Shown here: piece by piece, positions 13,481-21,269 of the stretch
Layout: each line of letters starts with the position of its first letter
Position numbering within the stretch: the first letter of the stretch is position 1
DNA from: Thermoproteota archaeon
Lineage (GTDB): Archaea > Korarchaeota > Korarchaeia > B14-G2
DNA length: 23,099 nucleotides
Reading direction: 5' to 3'
NCBI GenBank assembly: GCA_003661385.1
Contig: QMWA01000010.1
Location: 1-23,099 of the forward strand
The notes under the pieces: generated by a model
Told to the model about the DNA's origin: nothing
Seen by the model: the letters and a program-made list of their open reading frames with translations, nothing else
Database searches by the model: none
Position numbers and translations under genes: made by a program

Positions 13481-14035
13481 CTAGTCCCACCTCATGAGGA
13501 TGCTGTCTACTAGCCTGAGCACAGCACCCAAATCTATTGTGTTAGCTGAGATGTCCATCGACCTCCTCTCTGGCCTATGTCTCAGGTACTGGAGCCTAGC
13601 CTCCTTCAGCACCTCCCTAACCTCACCTGACTCTATGAGCTCTCTTCTGATGCTGCTCTCAACCTCACTTGGCGCCACAAACACCCCACCGCCGCTGCTG
13701 ACCAGAACCTCAAACTCTGGGAGGCTGCTGTCAGCAGCATAGTAGAATGTCGCATAGAGGTACTCTCTGTCACCTATTATCCCAATACGCCCCTCAACTC
13801 TAGCAACTCTCCCTCCAGGGACCTTCCCAGAGAACCTCATGACTATCTGCGGGACGATATCCGAGTCCTCCTTAAGCCTGCTCAGCCTGATGCCACTCCC
13901 CTTGAGCTTCTTAGTTATCCTCCTCCTCATCCTCCATATCCTACCAAGTGTAGAGTAGACTGCCACAAGTATAGACCCTAGCGAGAAGGCCATGAACCCT
14001 ACCAGAAACAGGGTAGCAAACCCCACATACCCCAC
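13481..14035 (-). CDS. Unknown membrane-anchored protein
   Basis: 184 residues: one N-terminal transmembrane helix (about 5-30, FATLFLVGFMAFSLGSILVAVY), then a basic stretch (RIWRMRRRITKKLKG) and a soluble, probably cytoplasmic beta-rich domain (VPQIVMRFSG through FEVLVSSGGGVFVAP), ending in helices. The positive-inside pattern points to a cytoplasmic C terminus. I do not recognise the domain. It abuts the coiled-coil gene with no gap. A GTG start is used; a GTG 9 nt further in, with GGTGGGG before it, is possible. Facing the ParA operon, it could be the membrane partner of that module (inference). Confidence 0.7.
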   Translation of the reverse strand: MGYVGFATLFLVGFMAFSLGSILVAVYSTLGRIWRMRRRITKKLKGSGIRLSRLKEDSDIVPQIVMRFSGKVPGGRVARVEGRIGIIGDREYLYATFYYAADSSLPEFEVLVSSGGGVFVAPSEVESSIRRELIESGEVREVLKEARLQYLRHRPERRSMDISANTIDLGAVLRLVDSILMRWD

Positions 14036-14062
14036 CCAAACTCCAAGTCTACTGCTAAAGCT

Positions 14063-14072
14063 CCTATAAAAG
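14063..14072 (-). promoter_or_regulatory. TATA box for membrane-anchor/coiled-coil pair
   Basis: On the minus strand CTTTTATAGG is centred about 32 nt before the GTG at 14035, predicting a very short leader. Confidence 0.45.
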
Positions 14073-14200
14073 CTTGCCCATGTAGGGCAGCTACCAGCTC
14101 CACCACGTATAAGCCATGTAGCTCAGGTCTCAAGTTTAAGTACAGCCTGCTCCCACGCTACAGGCCTCCTGCAGAATGCCTCTATGATGGTGTCCTGGAG

Positions 14201-15361
14201 ATGAGCGCTGCAGCCAGGAAACGCATAATGGCCTTCTCAGCAGCCATATCCTTCTCATGGTCCCTCGTGCTCCCCTTCATGTGGCTTGAGGCTTACAAGG
14301 GTGGCATGTGGGAGCTTGCTCTAGTACGTGGGCCACCAGCACTAGCATACTTCCTGGGATTGAGGCTCTTCGGCAAGCTAGTAGACCAGCTTAAGCTCAA
14401 GAAGCCGTTCGTCAAGCTAGGAGTCGTCTGCAACACAGCCAGCCTGCTCCTGCTGTCAGCCATGCCAGCGTGCTGCTACCCTGCTATAGCTGTCTTCTGG
14501 TACTTCACCTACTCAGCTCTAGACTCTGCTCTAGTAGTGCTGGTACACGACTACAGTGGGGAAGAGGCCTTCGGCAGAGGGCTAGGTGGGATCCAGCTAG
14601 CCTCTCTGCTCTCGATAACAGCAGGAAACCTGGTTGGCGGAGAGGTAACAAGGCTAGCTGGCCTAGAGAGGACATCTCTGTTAGGGGCAGCTGCCTCAGC
14701 TGCAAGCCTCCTGGTAGCTGCAGGCATAGAGGAGCCTGAGAGCAGAGGGAAGCTGGACATAAGGCAGGCAGCAGAGTGGGCGTTCTCGTTCAAAGTACCT
14801 AAGCACCTAGCTAGCCTAGCTGTATCGCTGTTGGTAGCATCAATGTCAGTCTCACAGTTCTACCTAGCTGCCACAGCCAAGCTGATGGAGGCAAGCAGCT
14901 TCTCACCGCTATACTATGGGGCTGTCGTGTCGGCCTCTGGGCTGCTGTCAGGCTTAGCCTCCCCACTCTTCGGCAAGCTAGTAGACCAGCTAGGCGCCTA
15001 CCGCTCCTATGTCATGAGCTGCCTTCTCTACGCAGCTTACCTGCCAGCTGTAGCAGCTGCCTCAACTCCACTGGCACTAGGAGCTCTCCTAGCAATCCCA
15101 CTATTCCAGCTCCTCTACATAGCGAAGACAGCCTTAGCACTCAAGCTATCAGAGCACAAGGGTGAAGCATACTCCGTATCAAGTGGAATAGGCTCACTAT
15201 CAGAGTTCGTAGGCAACTTAACTGGAAGCGCACTAGAACACCACATAGGTGTCAACAAAGTGATACTAGCCTCAGCAATAGGAGCAGCCGCAGCTCCTCT
15301 CCTCCTCCACTTACACGTAGCCACAGAGAGGCCTGCTAGCAGAGCGCGTTGGCAAGAGTAG
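14201..15361 (+). CDS. MFS-like transporter
   Basis: A 386-residue polytopic membrane protein with about 10-12 hydrophobic helices in two halves. Both halves carry the cytoplasmic-loop motif FGKLVDQL (residues 56-63 and 256-263), at the place of major facilitator superfamily motif A, usually between helices 2-3 and 8-9. A central polar linker with EEPESRGKLDIRQ separates the halves. The substrate cannot be predicted; drug or sugar export are possibilities. The ATG is preceded by GGTG about 8 nt upstream, and a TATA-like GTTTAAGTAC at 14134-14143 could drive it. Length is close to the 400 usual for the family. Confidence 0.8.
   Translation: MSAAARKRIMAFSAAISFSWSLVLPFMWLEAYKGGMWELALVRGPPALAYFLGLRLFGKLVDQLKLKKPFVKLGVVCNTASLLLLSAMPACCYPAIAVFWYFTYSALDSALVVLVHDYSGEEAFGRGLGGIQLASLLSITAGNLVGGEVTRLAGLERTSLLGAAASAASLLVAAGIEEPESRGKLDIRQAAEWAFSFKVPKHLASLAVSLLVASMSVSQFYLAATAKLMEASSFSPLYYGAVVSASGLLSGLASPLFGKLVDQLGAYRSYVMSCLLYAAYLPAVAAASTPLALGALLAIPLFQLLYIAKTALALKLSEHKGEAYSVSSGIGSLSEFVGNLTGSALEHHIGVNKVILASAIGAAAAPLLLHLHVATERPASRARWQE
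14366..14391 (+). repeat. 26-nt direct repeat, copy 1
   Basis: This is identical, including silent positions, to 14966-14991, with an offset of exactly 600 nt (200 codons). It encodes the motif-A loop LFGKLVDQL of the first half of the transporter. Confidence 0.85.
14966..14991 (+). repeat. 26-nt direct repeat, copy 2
   Basis: The second copy, in the same frame and at the equivalent loop of the second half of the transporter. The identity ends abruptly on both sides, which fits gene conversion or strong local constraint. Confidence 0.85.
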
Positions 15362-15590
15362 GTCAGCTTAAGGGCTTCCTGTATGCATCGAGCTCCTGTT
15401 CCCAGCGTCTCTTAAAGCCACGATCTAGCCCACGGTCTCGAGCAAGGAAGCAAAGGATAAGCATCTACCTAGCTTACAACATGTAGATCAGGCTAATCAA
15501 GAGGATTAGCTGCCTCAGGTCACAGCAGGTGGGAGGCACAACCCTTATTAGAAGAAGAATCACAGCCTACAGCTGATGAAGGTGGGCTAG

Positions 15591-17672
15591 GTGGCCTACT
15601 GGCCTTTAAATGGGAGGAGGGTGAGGCTATTAGTTTTACTCATATCTGTTGGTGTGGGGGGAGCTCTTAGACTTCGCTGTCTAGAACACCAGCCTTTTGA
15701 GGCAGACCAGATAAGAGACTGCTTTACTGTGAGGAACCTGGTTATTAACCATGAGCCAGTGCTTGTAGGCCCTAGTGCGGCGCCATTTCCAGACTTAGGG
15801 CCAGTCTACTACTACATAATAGCTCCTTCGATGCTTTTCTCCCAAGAGCCAGAGGCGATTTGCGCCTGGATAGCCATATTAAACACGATATCCATCATAC
15901 TGTGCTACAAGCTTGGATGCGAGCTCTTCGGAGAGCAAGTGGGGCTGTTATCAGCTCTGCTGTATGCGGTGTCACCGACCAACGTAACCTTCTCTAAGCT
16001 CATATGGAACCCGAGCATACTCCCCCCGTTTACGGCGGCTTTGTTCTACTCAGCAGCTAAGGTGCTGAAAGGAGTCAGCAAGTATGTCATAGCCGTAATA
16101 CCTCTAGCAGCTGTTACTGCTCAAATCCACCCTTCAGGAGGAGCATTTACCCTGGTTTTGCTGGCGCTCTTCCTTCTGTACATGCCGAAGATCAGTGTAA
16201 GAGAGCTGCTAGCCGCCATCACCCTCTCCTCTCCTCTCATAGCATCCGCCATCTTTGCTGCTGCTTCCACCACCCATAGCCAGCGCCCATTCACTGGCCA
16301 TGTTATAATCCCGGTAGACAAAGCTGTTCTCAAAGCAATAATCGATGTAGCATCAGGATACCCGTGCTCCTTCAGAATACATCAGATAGATACCCTAATC
16401 TACGTAGCTAGAGGAGTACATCTAGCTCTATTTACCGCGGGTATGTTATATGTCACATACGTTTCTGTGAGGAAGGGCAGGAAGGCAGAGTTCCCATACA
16501 TGCTTTCATTCCTGTGGTTTATCATACCATACCTCCTCCTAAACTACTCATATGTGGGGACGATGAAGTACCATGCTTTGGGGGTGGGATGCCACCACGT
16601 ACTGTGGATCACCCCCCTCCCCTCTATTCTAGTGTCTCTCACCCTGCTAAAGCTCTTTAACGTGAAAAGAAAGCAAAGACATGCAGCCGTCCTGGCGATA
16701 GTAGCTCTGGTCTTCACAGGGCAGCTGCTGCAGTGTGCTTTCCACCCGATATGCTACTGGAGGAGTATAGCTGATGTCCGCAAGCTTGCCCTGTCAGTAG
16801 CGAACGCCACCGAGGAGGACTTCTACATTGAGAGATATTACCCTGAGGAGGAGTGGTATAGCAGAGGCATAGAGTACTTCTTTGAAATCTATGGAATAAA
16901 GCAAGACCCCAGCTCCAGCCACAGATACACGATAGTAGACTTAGGGCTATATAGGCGTAAGCAGATACCCATGAACTATAGCGAGTTCGGAGGCATACTA
17001 GTGATTAAGGCAAGAATAGGCGATGTACTCCTCTGCGAGGCGCCTCCCCTCCACTGTGAGAACGTTTCCCCTGCTAATTCAGGGCACACAGCTACATTAA
17101 GAGACTACCCAAGCTTATTTAGGGCAAATTCACACTACAACCTCACGATAATATTTGGGAGCCAAGTTGACGCTAGCATCGCGAGAAAGCTGGCTTCAAA
17201 CTATGACTCTCCTCCCCCCATGTATCCAGCATCAAGATTCGTGTCATCAGGTACTGTAGACTGGAGCAAGCTGCCAGAGAGCAACATAATAAGCATAGGG
17301 GGCCCGTCATCGAATCCTCTAACTAAAGAGCTCATCGACTCCATCCTGACACCATTCTACTTCGTGACAGTCGATGGCACGTGGCGGCTTCACTCTAGCT
17401 TATCAGGCAGAGACTACCTGCCGATAGAGCATAAGACAGACTATGCTTTGATCGTATTAAGCTACCAGAGAGGAAGATGGTTCCTCATAGCATGTGGATA
17501 TGGGCCTAATGGAACTGAGGCAGCATGCATGGTGATTGGGCACCCAGGCATGTTCAGGCGTGTGCTGAGGGGGACTGCTGTCCTCATAGCCTGGACAGAT
17601 GTAGATGAAAACGGCCTAGTAGACCTTGGAGATAGAGTGGTGTTGATTGAGTGCTATGAGCAGAGGCTATAG
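15591..17672 (+). CDS. GT-C glycosyltransferase fused to S-layer-like domain
   Basis: 693 residues. The N-terminal about 410 residues are a multi-helix membrane domain resembling the PMT/ArnT (GT39/GT83) lipid-linked sugar transferases. The first external loop has FEADQIRDCFTVRN, at the position of the catalytic acidic residues, and then GPVYYYIIAP. An external region follows, and the C-terminal about 180 residues (from about 512, NLTIIFGSQVDASIARKLAS, then IISIGGPSSNP, then FYFVTVDGTWRLHS) resemble a domain of archaeal S-layer-type surface proteins. Near the end DVDENGLVDLGD (670-681) is a perfect EF-hand/dockerin-type calcium loop. It probably glycosylates or anchors surface proteins outside the membrane (inference). 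The GTG start has GAAGGTGGG 4 nt upstream. Confidence 0.75.
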   Translation: MAYWPLNGRRVRLLVLLISVGVGGALRLRCLEHQPFEADQIRDCFTVRNLVINHEPVLVGPSAAPFPDLGPVYYYIIAPSMLFSQEPEAICAWIAILNTISIILCYKLGCELFGEQVGLLSALLYAVSPTNVTFSKLIWNPSILPPFTAALFYSAAKVLKGVSKYVIAVIPLAAVTAQIHPSGGAFTLVLLALFLLYMPKISVRELLAAITLSSPLIASAIFAAASTTHSQRPFTGHVIIPVDKAVLKAIIDVASGYPCSFRIHQIDTLIYVARGVHLALFTAGMLYVTYVSVRKGRKAEFPYMLSFLWFIIPYLLLNYSYVGTMKYHALGVGCHHVLWITPLPSILVSLTLLKLFNVKRKQRHAAVLAIVALVFTGQLLQCAFHPICYWRSIADVRKLALSVANATEEDFYIERYYPEEEWYSRGIEYFFEIYGIKQDPSSSHRYTIVDLGLYRRKQIPMNYSEFGGILVIKARIGDVLLCEAPPLHCENVSPANSGHTATLRDYPSLFRANSHYNLTIIFGSQVDASIARKLASNYDSPPPMYPASRFVSSGTVDWSKLPESNIISIGGPSSNPLTKELIDSILTPFYFVTVDGTWRLHSSLSGRDYLPIEHKTDYALIVLSYQRGRWFLIACGYGPNGTEAACMVIGHPGMFRRVLRGTAVLIAWTDVDENGLVDLGDRVVLIECYEQRL

Positions 17673-17894
17673 GAGGCTAAATACCACATGCCAGCTTTCT
17701 GCCAGAGTCTGAGGTGATAAGCACACCAAGTCGAGTAACAGCCCTTAGCGGCACCATAGCAATGGCCTCTACCTCATGTAAGCTTATATGCTGGCGTGCG
17801 ACAGGCTTCTAGCAAGGCTGCTCTTCAAGCCAAAGCTCCAGAGGCAGCTAGCCTGTCACAATACGCCTTCTAGTGCTGAGCTGTAGCGGCTGTA

Positions 17895-17930
17895 GCCCTG
17901 CTAGCACCCTAGGAGCTCTCTCAGCAGGGC
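17895..17930. repeat. Inverted repeat at 3' end of TBP-like gene
   Basis: GCCCTGCT (17895-17902) and AGCAGGGC (17923-17930) form an 8-bp stem with a 20-nt loop spanning the stop codon of the minus-strand gene. It could act in transcript end formation; no T tract was seen after it. Confidence 0.35.
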
Positions 17931-18188
17931 CTTAGCCTCCTCCTCGCTGTCAACGCCCTTGATCAGCACCTTTCCCGTCTTGTACACGCTGACCTCCCTG
18001 CCTCTACACCTGAGCTTGGACATCAAGGAGGTAGAGAGCATTTTCTCCTCGCAGCTCTCAGCAATCTTCTTGATGGCCTCCTCTCTCCTATCCCACCTCA
18101 GTACAGCAATGTAGCTAGGCTCCCCTCCACAAGCCCTTTCAACAACCACCACATACTCCTCGAACTTCAACGAATCACCAGGCTTCAT
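17901..18188 (-). CDS. Small protein with TBP-fold-like C-terminal half
   Basis: 95 residues starting at ATG 18188, two codons inside a longer TTG start. The C-terminal half reads strand-strand-helix: REVSVYKTGKVLIKGVDSEEEAKALLREL. This resembles the half-repeat of TATA-binding protein (an xSGKxxxTGAKSxExA pattern) and the N-terminal domain of RNase HIII. The N-terminal half has two strands and a helix (EEYVVVVERA, SYIAVLRW, then AIKKIAES), which could be the other part of one such repeat. A nucleic-acid-binding role is possible but is inference. Two or three cysteines (24, 47, 61) are not in a metal pattern I know. Confidence 0.55.
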   Translation of the reverse strand: MKPGDSLKFEEYVVVVERACGGEPSYIAVLRWDRREEAIKKIAESCEEKMLSTSLMSKLRCRGREVSVYKTGKVLIKGVDSEEEAKALLRELLGC

Positions 18189-18210
18189 ATGCAAAGCTGG
18201 TTAAAAACAT

Positions 18211-18221
18211 AACATATAAGG
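18211..18221 (-). promoter_or_regulatory. TATA box for TBP-like small gene
   Basis: On the minus strand CCTTATATGTT is centred 28 nt before the ATG at 18188, predicting a nearly leaderless transcript. Confidence 0.5.
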
Positions 18222-18260
18222 TCAGCTCTAGCGAGCTGGCTGCAGGCATCGCTTAAGTAC

Positions 18261-18270
18261 TCTATATAAG
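18261..18270 (+). promoter_or_regulatory. Upstream TATA box before surface-protein gene
   Basis: TCTATATAAG is the best TATA match in this gap but lies about 95 nt before the likely start of the surface protein. It predicts transcription from about 18290, giving either a long leader or a separate small transcript. Confidence 0.4.
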
Positions 18271-18326
18271 GTGCTCAAGCAGCTGTAAACTCCATCATAA
18301 GCTGCAGCACCAGAGCCGCTTGGTAA

Positions 18327-18336
18327 CCCTTATATC
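18327..18336 (+). promoter_or_regulatory. Proximal TATA box for surface-protein gene
   Basis: CCCTTATATC is centred 24 nt before the GTG at 18356, the spacing for a leaderless message. It also argues against the 18320 TTG as the start. Confidence 0.5.
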
Positions 18337-18355
18337 TCATGGCGTCTTATGTAGT

Positions 18356-19957
18356 GTGCATGGTGGTTTGTTGAAGAAACACTGCTGTAGCCTAGTACCT
18401 CTACTCCTCTTAGCCTTCACAGCTGTGTCAGCTGTGGCCTGCCAGGAGTTCTATGGCTGGAGGGTTGAGGTTGAGGTTGCTGTCAGCAGCTTCCTGAAGG
18501 CTAGTGTAGCTGTCTTCTACAAGCCTATAGACAAGTCTGGGTCCCCTTACCCATGGGACAGGTTCAAGAGCCAGATATACCCTGGGGCAGCTAGCAAGCT
18601 TAAAAGCGACATGAAGGACCTCGTAGACTACCTCATTCAAGGCGAGTCTGCTCTGCAGTACTATGGGCTGGATGAACGCGCTAAGGCAGTACGTCTGACA
18701 TGCACTATAGACCTGAGGAAGACCTCGTCCATAGCTGAAGCTGGATACATGGTCAAGCTCACCTTAAGAGACTACCTCAAGGAGTCTAGAGGGTGGATTG
18801 ACGTGCTTACTGTCAAGGTAAGCGGGTACTCCATAGAGGACGCTCAGCCATCAAGCACCAGAGCCTACATGCGTGAGAGCGAGGTGAGGTGGGAGAACCC
18901 AAGCTACAGTGATGCACCAGAATCCTATACGGTGGAACTGAGGGGAAACACGCCTCCCAGAGCCTACATAGACTCCATATCACCGTCTCCAGCCAAGGAA
19001 GACAGCATAATATCCCTTACAGGGCATGGGGAGGACGAAGACGGCAGGATAGTGGCCTACGAGTGGAGGTCTAGCATAGAAGGCTTCCTAAGCAGCCAGA
19101 GAAGCTTCCAGACAAGGCTCTCTCCAGGCACACACACCATATACTTCAGGGTGAGAGATGACAGCGGAGCCTGGTCAGAGTACACAGCCGCAACCCTAGT
19201 AGTAAGCAGAAACCAGCCTCCCACCTCAGCTATATCAGCCTCCAGGAGCACAGCTGCTGTAGGAGAGGAAGTGGAGCTCGATGCATCAGAGTCAAGCGAC
19301 CCAGACGGCAGGATAGTGGCCTACGAGTTCGATTACGGCGATGGGGCAGCTGAAACCCTAACCACACCGAAGACAAGCCACAGCTACAGCTCTCCAGGAG
19401 AGTACACAGTGAAAGTCAGGGTCAAAGACGATAGTGGAGCATATAGCAGCTGGAGCACCCTGACGATCAAAGTCGAAGAGCCCAGCACAGAGCCGAGCAG
19501 GGAGCCAACCAGGGAGGCGACTCCAAGAGCTGAGGAGGCCTACATCATAGTGGTAGTGGAAGACGAGCAGGGCGCCCCAGTCAAGGGGGCTGAAATATAC
19601 GTTGATGGAGCATACGCTGGGTCAACAGACAGCAGCGGCACCCTACACGTAAAGAACTTGGCCACAGGCACCCACTCGATTAGAATAGCATCCAAGGGGC
19701 ATGCAGAGAAGCAGCTCTCAGTCCACATGCGGAAGGGTGAAAACAAGCTCCACATAAGGCTATCACCTGCTAGAAGCACGCAGATAAAGCCCATCTACGT
19801 GCTAGTACCCATCGGGGGGGCAGCAGCTCTAATAGCTGTACTCGCTTTCCTCCAGAGAAAGGCCCCCAGAGAGCTTGAGCAGCCTCCTGCACCCACACCT
19901 AAGCCAAGCCAGGCGCCAAGAGCTGACACGCAGCTATATGATGAAGGCGAGGAGTAA
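18356..19957 (+). CDS. Secreted PKD/PEGA surface protein with C-terminal anchor
   Basis: 533 residues: a signal peptide (KKHCC then SLVPLLLLAFTAVSAVAC), an unknown region of about 150 residues, two PKD beta-sandwich domains (about 199-282 and 285-373; each has DxDGRIVAYE, and the second has FDYGDG and YTVKVRVKDD), a Ser/Pro/Glu/Thr linker, a PEGA-type domain (about 395-470: GAEIYVDGAYAGSTDSSG, GTHSIRIASKGHAE), a transmembrane helix (about 478-500) and a short cytoplasmic tail. It is an extracellular protein anchored at its C terminus, probably for adhesion or S-layer scaffolding. GTG 18356 fits the TATA box; TTG 18371 with GGTGGT before it gives a cleaner signal peptide. A small nucleotide repeat (24 nt) codes the DGRIVAYE of both PKD domains. 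Confidence 0.85.
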   Translation: MHGGLLKKHCCSLVPLLLLAFTAVSAVACQEFYGWRVEVEVAVSSFLKASVAVFYKPIDKSGSPYPWDRFKSQIYPGAASKLKSDMKDLVDYLIQGESALQYYGLDERAKAVRLTCTIDLRKTSSIAEAGYMVKLTLRDYLKESRGWIDVLTVKVSGYSIEDAQPSSTRAYMRESEVRWENPSYSDAPESYTVELRGNTPPRAYIDSISPSPAKEDSIISLTGHGEDEDGRIVAYEWRSSIEGFLSSQRSFQTRLSPGTHTIYFRVRDDSGAWSEYTAATLVVSRNQPPTSAISASRSTAAVGEEVELDASESSDPDGRIVAYEFDYGDGAAETLTTPKTSHSYSSPGEYTVKVRVKDDSGAYSSWSTLTIKVEEPSTEPSREPTREATPRAEEAYIIVVVEDEQGAPVKGAEIYVDGAYAGSTDSSGTLHVKNLATGTHSIRIASKGHAEKQLSVHMRKGENKLHIRLSPARSTQIKPIYVLVPIGGAAALIAVLAFLQRKAPRELEQPPAPTPKPSQAPRADTQLYDEGEE

Positions 19958-19976
19958 AGCACGCTGCCAGCGTGCT
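19958..19976 (+). terminator. Hairpin directly after surface-protein stop codon
   Basis: AGCACGC and GCGTGCT pair perfectly around TGCCA, starting at the base after TAA, followed by a pyrimidine-rich tract (CTCCCCTTTGTTT). This suits a transcript end or 3' stability element. Archaeal termination does not require hairpins, so the function is uncertain. Confidence 0.5.
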
Positions 19977-19987
19977 CTCCCCTTTGT

Positions 19988-20098
19988 TTACAGTGCTTTA
20001 GGCTTCGAGAACCCCGCACAAGCCACCAAAGCCCCAGCTAAACCCTCAACGCCCAATATACCCCAGAAGCTCCCACCTAAGCTCCACTGCAAAGGCAC
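19988..20098 (-). CDS. Possible 36-residue membrane miniprotein
   Basis: GTG at 20098 opens a frame reading PLQWSLGGSFWGILGVEG, then LAGALVACAGFSKPKAL, a single hydrophobic helix with a basic end. No Shine-Dalgarno was recognised and the frame could be chance. Nothing else coding is evident in 19977-20290. Confidence 0.2.
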   Translation of the reverse strand: MPLQWSLGGSFWGILGVEGLAGALVACAGFSKPKAL

Positions 20099-20254
20099 AC
20101 GATCAGCAAACCCATGCGACTCCAAGCTCAGACAGCCTAAGGTTTACAGCTCGACTGCCATGGACAGATAACGTCGATGATGGGCTACTTTTCACCTAGC
20201 TCGAGTGCTCCGAGGTTTCAGCTGCCCTCCCATACTCCGGTAAGCGCACCAACC

Positions 20255-20263
20255 ATTTTAACC
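20255..20263 (+). promoter_or_regulatory. TATA-like element for ABC exporter operon
   Basis: ATTTTAACC is centred 33 nt before ATG 20291, leaving a short leader with GATGGGG as the ribosome site. The rest of 19977-20290 has no clear gene on the plus strand. Confidence 0.35.
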
Positions 20264-20290
20264 ACAGGCTCCAGTTCCGATGGGGCTTCC

Positions 20291-21268
20291 ATGATAAAGG
20301 CAGAGGGCTTGACGAAGAGGTTTAGCAGCCTTACTGCAGTGGACCACATCTCCTTCAGGGTTGAGGTGGGTGAGATATTCGGGCTCCTGGGCCCCAATGG
20401 AGCGGGGAAGACCACTACAGTGCACATGCTAGCTACACTGCTTAAGCCAAGCGAGGGAGAAGCCTGGGTTGCTGGCTTCAGCGTGACTGAGAGCCCTGGG
20501 GAGGTCAGGAAGCACATTGGGATAGTGTTCCAGGAGCCCACCGTGGACAGGTTCCTCTCAGGCTGGGACAACCTCTACATCCATGGGATGATATACGGTG
20601 TGCCGAGAGGAGAGCTAAAGGAGAGGATAAGGAAGGCTCTTGAGTTCGTCGAGCTAGAGAGGTGGGCTGGCGTCCTGGTGAAGAAGTACAGCGGCGGGAT
20701 GCTCAGGAGGCTTGAGCTAGCGAGGGCTCTGCTCTACGAGCCTGAAGTCCTCTTCCTAGACGAGCCCACCCTCGGGCTAGACCCACAGAGCAGAGCCAAG
20801 ATGTGGGAGTACATCAAGGAGCTCAGGAGAAGCCAGGGTACCACGATACTCGTGACAACCCACTACATGGAGGAAGCTGACAGGCTCTGTGACAGGGTAG
20901 CCATCATAGACAGAGGCAGGATAGTGGCTGAGGGGAGCCCTGAGGAGCTTAAGAGGAAGCTCGGCTCAGAGGTCATATACCTGAGGAGCAGGAAGGCCAG
21001 CGAGCTCATCGACGAGCTGAGGGAAGCTGGCCTAAGCGCTAGGATGCTCTCACCTGAGCTGATAGCGCTAGCTGTCAGCAGCGCAACTGAGGCCATGCCG
21101 AAGCTGTTCACGGTGCTGGGGAATTTAATCAAGCACGTCGAAGAGATCTCGTACCACAGGCCTAGCCTAGAAGATGTCTTCCTGCACTACACTGGCAGGA
21201 AGCTGAGGGACTCTGAGGCTGATGCAGCAGACTTCATCAGGATGGTAGCCAGGGTGAGGAGGTGGTAG
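20291..21268 (+). CDS. ABC exporter ATP-binding protein (DrrA type)
   Basis: 325 residues from ATG 20291; the frame opens earlier at 20177, but those 38 residues do not belong to the family. MIKAEGLTKRF is the standard start. Walker A GPNGAGKTT is at about 33-42, the signature YSGGMLRRLELARAL at about 132, Walker B VLFLDEPTLGLDP at about 153, and the H-loop TTHYMEE at about 190. The C-terminal extension (about 230-325) is typical of DrrA/NatA-like drug or lipid exporters. It powers the permease encoded 1 nt downstream; two copies of each would form the transporter. The substrate is unknown. The surrounding envelope genes hint at lipid or surface polymer export. Confidence 0.95.
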   Translation: MIKAEGLTKRFSSLTAVDHISFRVEVGEIFGLLGPNGAGKTTTVHMLATLLKPSEGEAWVAGFSVTESPGEVRKHIGIVFQEPTVDRFLSGWDNLYIHGMIYGVPRGELKERIRKALEFVELERWAGVLVKKYSGGMLRRLELARALLYEPEVLFLDEPTLGLDPQSRAKMWEYIKELRRSQGTTILVTTHYMEEADRLCDRVAIIDRGRIVAEGSPEELKRKLGSEVIYLRSRKASELIDELREAGLSARMLSPELIALAVSSATEAMPKLFTVLGNLIKHVEEISYHRPSLEDVFLHYTGRKLRDSEADAADFIRMVARVRRW

Positions 21269-21269
21269 A

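Noticed and set aside
20177-20290. N-terminal extension of the ABC ATPase frame
   Set aside because: The 38 extra residues have no family counterpart; ATG 20291 begins exactly at the conserved start and has a TATA element and GGGG upstream.
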